Shown here piece after piece: positions 60,673 through 64,000 of a stretch of 64,000 nt of DNA. Made by a program: the position numbers and the translations under genes. Each line of letters begins with the position of its first letter. Within the stretch, counting starts at the first letter, position 1. The DNA lies in contig JAYKKM010000375.1 in the NCBI GenBank assembly GCA_035772405.1, forward strand, positions 2,446,501 through 2,510,500, read 5' to 3'. Under the pieces are notes generated by a model. The model made no database searches. It saw nothing but the letters and a program-made list of their open reading frames with translations, and had not been told where the DNA came from. This stretch comes from Chrysogorgia sp. JL179-B06 (lineage: Eukaryota > Cnidaria > Anthozoa > Scleralcyonacea > Chrysogorgiidae).

Positions 60673-61911
60673 ATGAACGTCACGTCAGCAGAGTTGAGCC
60701 CTGGTTTTAGACGAGCGACCATGGGCGTCATAAAAGGGGTGAGAACACAACATGTGATCACGTTGAACCCTAATAAAGTCAGCCCTGGTGAGGAACTTTA
60801 CATTGATATACCGAAGCTTAAGGTTAGAAGCTGTTTGGTGCCTGGATCGTTGGGTCTAGTGTTCGACTTTAAGAATGCAAACGCCAAAAGCTGGTTCTTG
60901 AATAATGTTAGCAAGTTGTTGGTTGAGAAACTTGTTGTGAGACTAGCTGGGGAAACTGTGTATGACAACAATGGGGAAAATTACACTGGTGTTTATCGCG
61001 ACCTTTGGGAAAGTGCTACCGCGCGAGACCAAATGATTGACTATGGTGTTGGTGGTGAGAACTTGAGAAAGTTAATTTCTAAGGATGACAGTGGTGCGAC
61101 GAGTGGGAACGTTGCTAAAGTTAGTGACGCGTTGATGTTTGGTGTGATTGGGACGAAACTGCGGATTAAGCTTGGTAAGATTATGAATGACCACGGGTTG
61201 TACGCTCCTTTTAGCATGAACAACAACTTGCAGTATGTGATCACACTTCCGAAGGCCGCAGACATCATGGTGGCGCAATCCGGTAGCGCTGTGGGTGGAT
61301 ACACTCTGGAGAACCTTGAGCTTGAGTACGAGACGATCGACAATCAGGAGCTTGCTGACGAAATAGCGTCGGGCTATGCAAGTGGTCGTAGTTTGTCATA
61401 TGAGCACGTCACGTTGATGAAAACCACCGAATGGGACAAAGGCACAACCATTGTGAACGAAAACATTAATCTTCCAAGAAAAAGCATGAAGGCAATTGCG
61501 TTGCTATTCACGAATAAGGTGCGAACAGACAGTGAGGAGTTTCTTTATCCAAATATTGAGAGTGTTAGAGTCACAATTGAAGGTGTACCGAATAGCGTGT
61601 ACTCACAAGGCATCCCAAAGTCGAAGTTCTACGCAGAAGCGAAACGATTGTTTGGGTTGGGTGAAGAACACGCTCAGTTCATGACCATACAGAAGTTCTA
61701 TAAAGATGGCTTTGCGCTAGTCATCGACTTGAGGAGTGTTCAAGATAATCGCAATGTCGCCACTGGCAAGAACATTGTAAACACACAATCCGGTGTGCTT
61801 CTTGAGATCACTAAAAAAGCGACGACCGCAAATGTCATGTGCAGGGTGTTTGTGATAAGTGATGGGTTGGTCAACTTTATGAACAATGGGTTGCAATCAA
61901 TCCAGTATTAA
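60673..61911 (+). CDS. MCP: Major capsid protein candidate, intact
   Basis: 412 aa, one open frame. LNPNKVSPGEELYIDIPKL, VPGSLGLVFDF, RLAGETVYDNN, MNDHGLYAPFSMN, LELEYETID, NENINLPRKSM and the late FYKDGFALVIDLRS segment. The pattern fits Polinton double-jelly-roll capsid proteins. It would form the icosahedral shell. Placed directly before the packaging ATPase. Identification is by family pattern; 412 aa is on the short side for this family. Confidence 0.68.
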   Translation: MNVTSAELSPGFRRATMGVIKGVRTQHVITLNPNKVSPGEELYIDIPKLKVRSCLVPGSLGLVFDFKNANAKSWFLNNVSKLLVEKLVVRLAGETVYDNNGENYTGVYRDLWESATARDQMIDYGVGGENLRKLISKDDSGATSGNVAKVSDALMFGVIGTKLRIKLGKIMNDHGLYAPFSMNNNLQYVITLPKAADIMVAQSGSAVGGYTLENLELEYETIDNQELADEIASGYASGRSLSYEHVTLMKTTEWDKGTTIVNENINLPRKSMKAIALLFTNKVRTDSEEFLYPNIESVRVTIEGVPNSVYSQGIPKSKFYAEAKRLFGLGEEHAQFMTIQKFYKDGFALVIDLRSVQDNRNVATGKNIVNTQSGVLLEITKKATTANVMCRVFVISDGLVNFMNNGLQSIQY

Positions 61912-61926
61912 ATCAAACGCAATTTA

Positions 61927-62526
61927 ATGGAGACTCCGTTTAATGCGCTAATTGTTGGTATGACAGCTTGTGGTAAGACGCATTATTTGCTGGAAACATT
62001 GGAATCTGAGTACTTTAGCAAATTTGACTACATTGTGTTGATTTGTCCTACTTTTGAGTGGAACAAAGCGTATCAAGATTGGAAATATGTGCGCGACCCC
62101 GACGTGTTAGCGATAGACTGCACACAGGACAATGTCGACGCTGTTCTCAAGTGTGTAACAAATGTTTTTAAAGGCACTAACACTCTGATCGTGTTGGATG
62201 ACTGTGCGAGTTCTCAAGATGTCAAGAATAGGACTAGTCAGTTGGTCAACTTAGCTTTTAGTGCGCGACATTTTATGTTGAGCGTTATTGTCATCACACA
62301 ACAACTGACGTCGATCGCAAAACCGTATAGAGAAAACATTAGTAAGCTCATTTGCTTCTACTGCCCGAGCAGGAGTGATATGAAGGTCGTTATTGACGAT
62401 TATCTTGGAAACATTAGCAAAGAGGAAGCGTCGGCGATTGCGACTGCATTAAAAAATAATAAGTACGCTAGACTAGAAATCTCACTGCGCTACCCATACA
62501 GTCACGAAGTTGTTATTCCGCAATAA
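61927..62526 (+). CDS. ATP: A32/FtsK-HerA-type DNA packaging ATPase
   Basis: 199 aa, counterpart of 22042-22641. Walker A GMTACGKT and Walker B TLIVLDDC are intact, and the VIVITQQLTSI segment is unchanged. Fifteen bases after the capsid gene. Confidence 0.9.
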   Translation: METPFNALIVGMTACGKTHYLLETLESEYFSKFDYIVLICPTFEWNKAYQDWKYVRDPDVLAIDCTQDNVDAVLKCVTNVFKGTNTLIVLDDCASSQDVKNRTSQLVNLAFSARHFMLSVIVITQQLTSIAKPYRENISKLICFYCPSRSDMKVVIDDYLGNISKEEASAIATALKNNKYARLEISLRYPYSHEVVIPQ

Positions 62527-62529
62527 AAT

Positions 62530-63042
62530 ATGGGTATAAGTAATAGCGTGATGGTAAAACGCAAAAGTGAGGAAAATCCTACGATTGAGGAATTAGTTGA
62601 GGAGACTGATGACACCTCAACTGTGGAAGACAATATTGACGTTAGGAGATCTGAACTTATTAGACTGTCTGGTGATGGTGTGGTGAGTCAGTCCGAAGCG
62701 TACATTAAAAAAGCGTCCGCAAAAGTTATTGATAAGATATGGCACCAATACGAGTTGAAGAGAATGGAGATCGCAAACGCTTTCCTCACCGACTTGCTAA
62801 TCAGCAAATTCGCCAGCTTACTGGATGGGTTGAACGCTATTGAGAACCCTGAGGAACTAAATGACGAGTTGCAAAAAGATCCGTTACTAAAGAAAGACGT
62901 CGAAAGCATTGTCGCGATTGTGACACCATACGTGCCTTTCTTGGGCTTGCTGTCGGGAGGAATCACAACGTCGAAGTATGTGTACGATCACCATTTTAGA
63001 AAAGAGGCGACAAACGCTGAAAATAGTGAACAAACGGACTAA
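62530..63042 (+). CDS. 170-aa putatively N-myristoylated terminal protein
   Basis: Begins MGISNS as in copy 1. Most of the body is conserved; the tail differs after HHF. The last 13 codons lie inside the right TIR, so the C-terminus is tied to the sequence that also encodes the PolB C-terminus at the other end (in another frame). Confidence 0.7.
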   Translation: MGISNSVMVKRKSEENPTIEELVEETDDTSTVEDNIDVRRSELIRLSGDGVVSQSEAYIKKASAKVIDKIWHQYELKRMEIANAFLTDLLISKFASLLDGLNAIENPEELNDELQKDPLLKKDVESIVAIVTPYVPFLGLLSGGITTSKYVYDHHFRKEATNAENSEQTD

Positions 63043-63775
63043 TCTATTATTAACAGGTGGCAATAACCTAATTTGCATAACAGGTGGCAATTTTATCACG
63101 CGTGAGACACTTTTACGACACATAAATTTGTAAAAATGTTTAAACGACTATTTTTTTAAATGTGATTTGACAAATTTGTGAAAATGTTGAAACGACACTT
63201 TCTATTTTTTAAATGTGATTTGACAAATTTGTGAAAATGTTGGAACGATTATTTTTAAAATGTGATTTGACAAATTTGTGAAAATGTTGAAACGACTATT
63301 TTTTAAATGCAATTCGACAAATTTGTGAAAATGTTGAAATTGACACTCTCTATTTTTTAATATGTGAGAGTGGGCTCGTACCACATTTTATTTTTTTAAC
63401 ACGCGAAAATGTTGAAATGACACTTTCTATTTTTTCCTAAATGTAATTTGTGAGAATTTTGAAACGACACTTTCTATTTTTTAAATGTGGCCGAAATGGT
63501 GTCAAATTTAGCATAAACTTGGTATTGTTTCGCTAGTCTCGCGTGTGTTTGACATCAATTTAGTAGAAAACGTGCGAAGGGTGTCTAGATTGACTAACGA
63601 TCGCTGTAGTAGTATAGTAAGTAGGGCTGCGAGCTTATTCGACTTCAAACGTGAATATAAACACCAAAACATCGTCAAATTTGTCGAATCGTGATTTGGC
63701 AAATTTGGTGATGTTTTGGTGTTTATATTCACGTTTGAAGTCGATTGGGCTCGCAGCCCTACTTACTATACTACT
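63004..63775 (-). repeat. Right TIR, Polinton 2, with palindromic tip
   Basis: 772 bp, reverse complement of 45246-46017 with very few differences. The outer 168 bp (about 63608-63775) form the same internal palindrome. Followed by taaata. Confidence 0.93.
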
Positions 63776-63781
63776 TAAATA
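63776..63781 (+). repeat. Target site duplication, right, Polinton 2
   Basis: taaata, identical to 45240-45245. Confidence 0.9.
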
Positions 63782-64000
63782 CTAAATATTTACATATTTT
63801 GAATTTCACGACGAACATGTCACCGCACCAAACAAAGTATGGAATTTTACTCCGCTTACCCAGCGTTCTATGAGAGATGAGATGGTAACGACGCTTCGGG
63901 ATGGTAACGACCGTTTACGAAAGGGAAAATTGCGTCGGCGACAGAAAAGTTTCACATGATGGTAAATAACTAATCAAGCGCTCCGTTGCCAAGCAGCCAC
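63782..64000. other. Right flank with dispersed repeat
   Basis: No gene. The segment at about 63848-63942 is the reverse complement of 44467-44553, outside the left end of the element, with a short internal duplication (gatggtaacgac twice). These are two inverted copies of a dispersed repeat and are not part of the Polinton. Confidence 0.55.

Larger units (their letters stand above)
45246..63775. mobile_element. Polinton (Maverick) element, copy 2, coding-intact
   Basis: 18,530 bp, 772-bp TIRs starting agtagtatagtaagtagggc, and perfect 6-bp flanks. It has the same 18-gene order as copy 1, plus a second minor capsid gene and a 40-aa gene. Every recognised frame is open, including PolB and the major capsid candidate that are broken in copy 1. 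Intact genes plus a perfect duplication suggest a younger insertion that may still be active or may encode a virus-like particle. Confidence 0.95.

Overview
The window looks like animal genomic DNA, most likely a marine invertebrate and probably an anthozoan cnidarian (coral or anemone). The evidence is host exons that look like a PAN/apple domain followed by a fibrinogen-type 'YWI' segment, long (TA)n tracts, and a dense load of Polinton, DIRS, CR1/L2-type LINE, hAT, MADF and foldback elements. The species assignment is inference. Almost all recognisable coding DNA belongs to mobile elements.

Layout. 1-4.6 kb: foldback repeats, an 18-bp minisatellite and one exon-like ORF resembling Crypton-derived/ZMYM-type proteins. 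4.6-6.4 kb: tRNA-derived repeat and (TA)n tracts. 6397-24092: Polinton copy 1 (17,696 bp, about 0.75-kb TIRs, atatat on both sides). 24.1-25.1 kb: a TIR-bounded element made of three 280-bp tRNA-like units. 25.2-29.4 kb: two arrays of a 51-bp repeat in opposite orientation, around a decayed DIRS RNase H/tyrosine-recombinase segment that carries a 671-bp hAT-type insertion. 29.5-35.0 kb: a long CR1/L2-like LINE. 35.8-43.6 kb: two host-type exons separated by an intron holding a decayed LINE with a 2A-like motif and a small MADF element. 45246-63775: Polinton copy 2 (18,530 bp, 772-bp TIRs, taaata on both sides).

The two Polintons share one gene order. Left end, minus strand: PolB, Zn-ribbon protein and three small membrane proteins. 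Then, plus strand: a double C2H2 protein and thymidine kinase. Then, minus strand: a BRO-N/VRR-NUC nuclease, an Arg-rich 46-aa protein, a putatively acylated 68-aa protein, a fibre-like protein and a membrane-anchored 490-aa protein. Then, plus strand to the right end: minor capsid candidate, integrase, a variable membrane protein, major capsid candidate, packaging ATPase and a putatively myristoylated terminal protein. This is a replication + integration + capsid + packaging set, so the elements look like integrated virus-like entities. Thymidine kinase, the BRO/VRR nuclease, the lectin-like fibre and the acylated proteins are the unusual cargo. I recognised no adenovirus/Ulp1-type protease in either copy.

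Copy 1 has frameshifting indels in PolB and in the major capsid candidate, and a truncated 40-aa gene. In copy 2 every recognised frame is open. Copy 2 also has a tandemly duplicated minor capsid gene and TIR tips that are palindromic. The two copies are very similar in most genes, but two structural genes have strongly diverged central regions between conserved ends.
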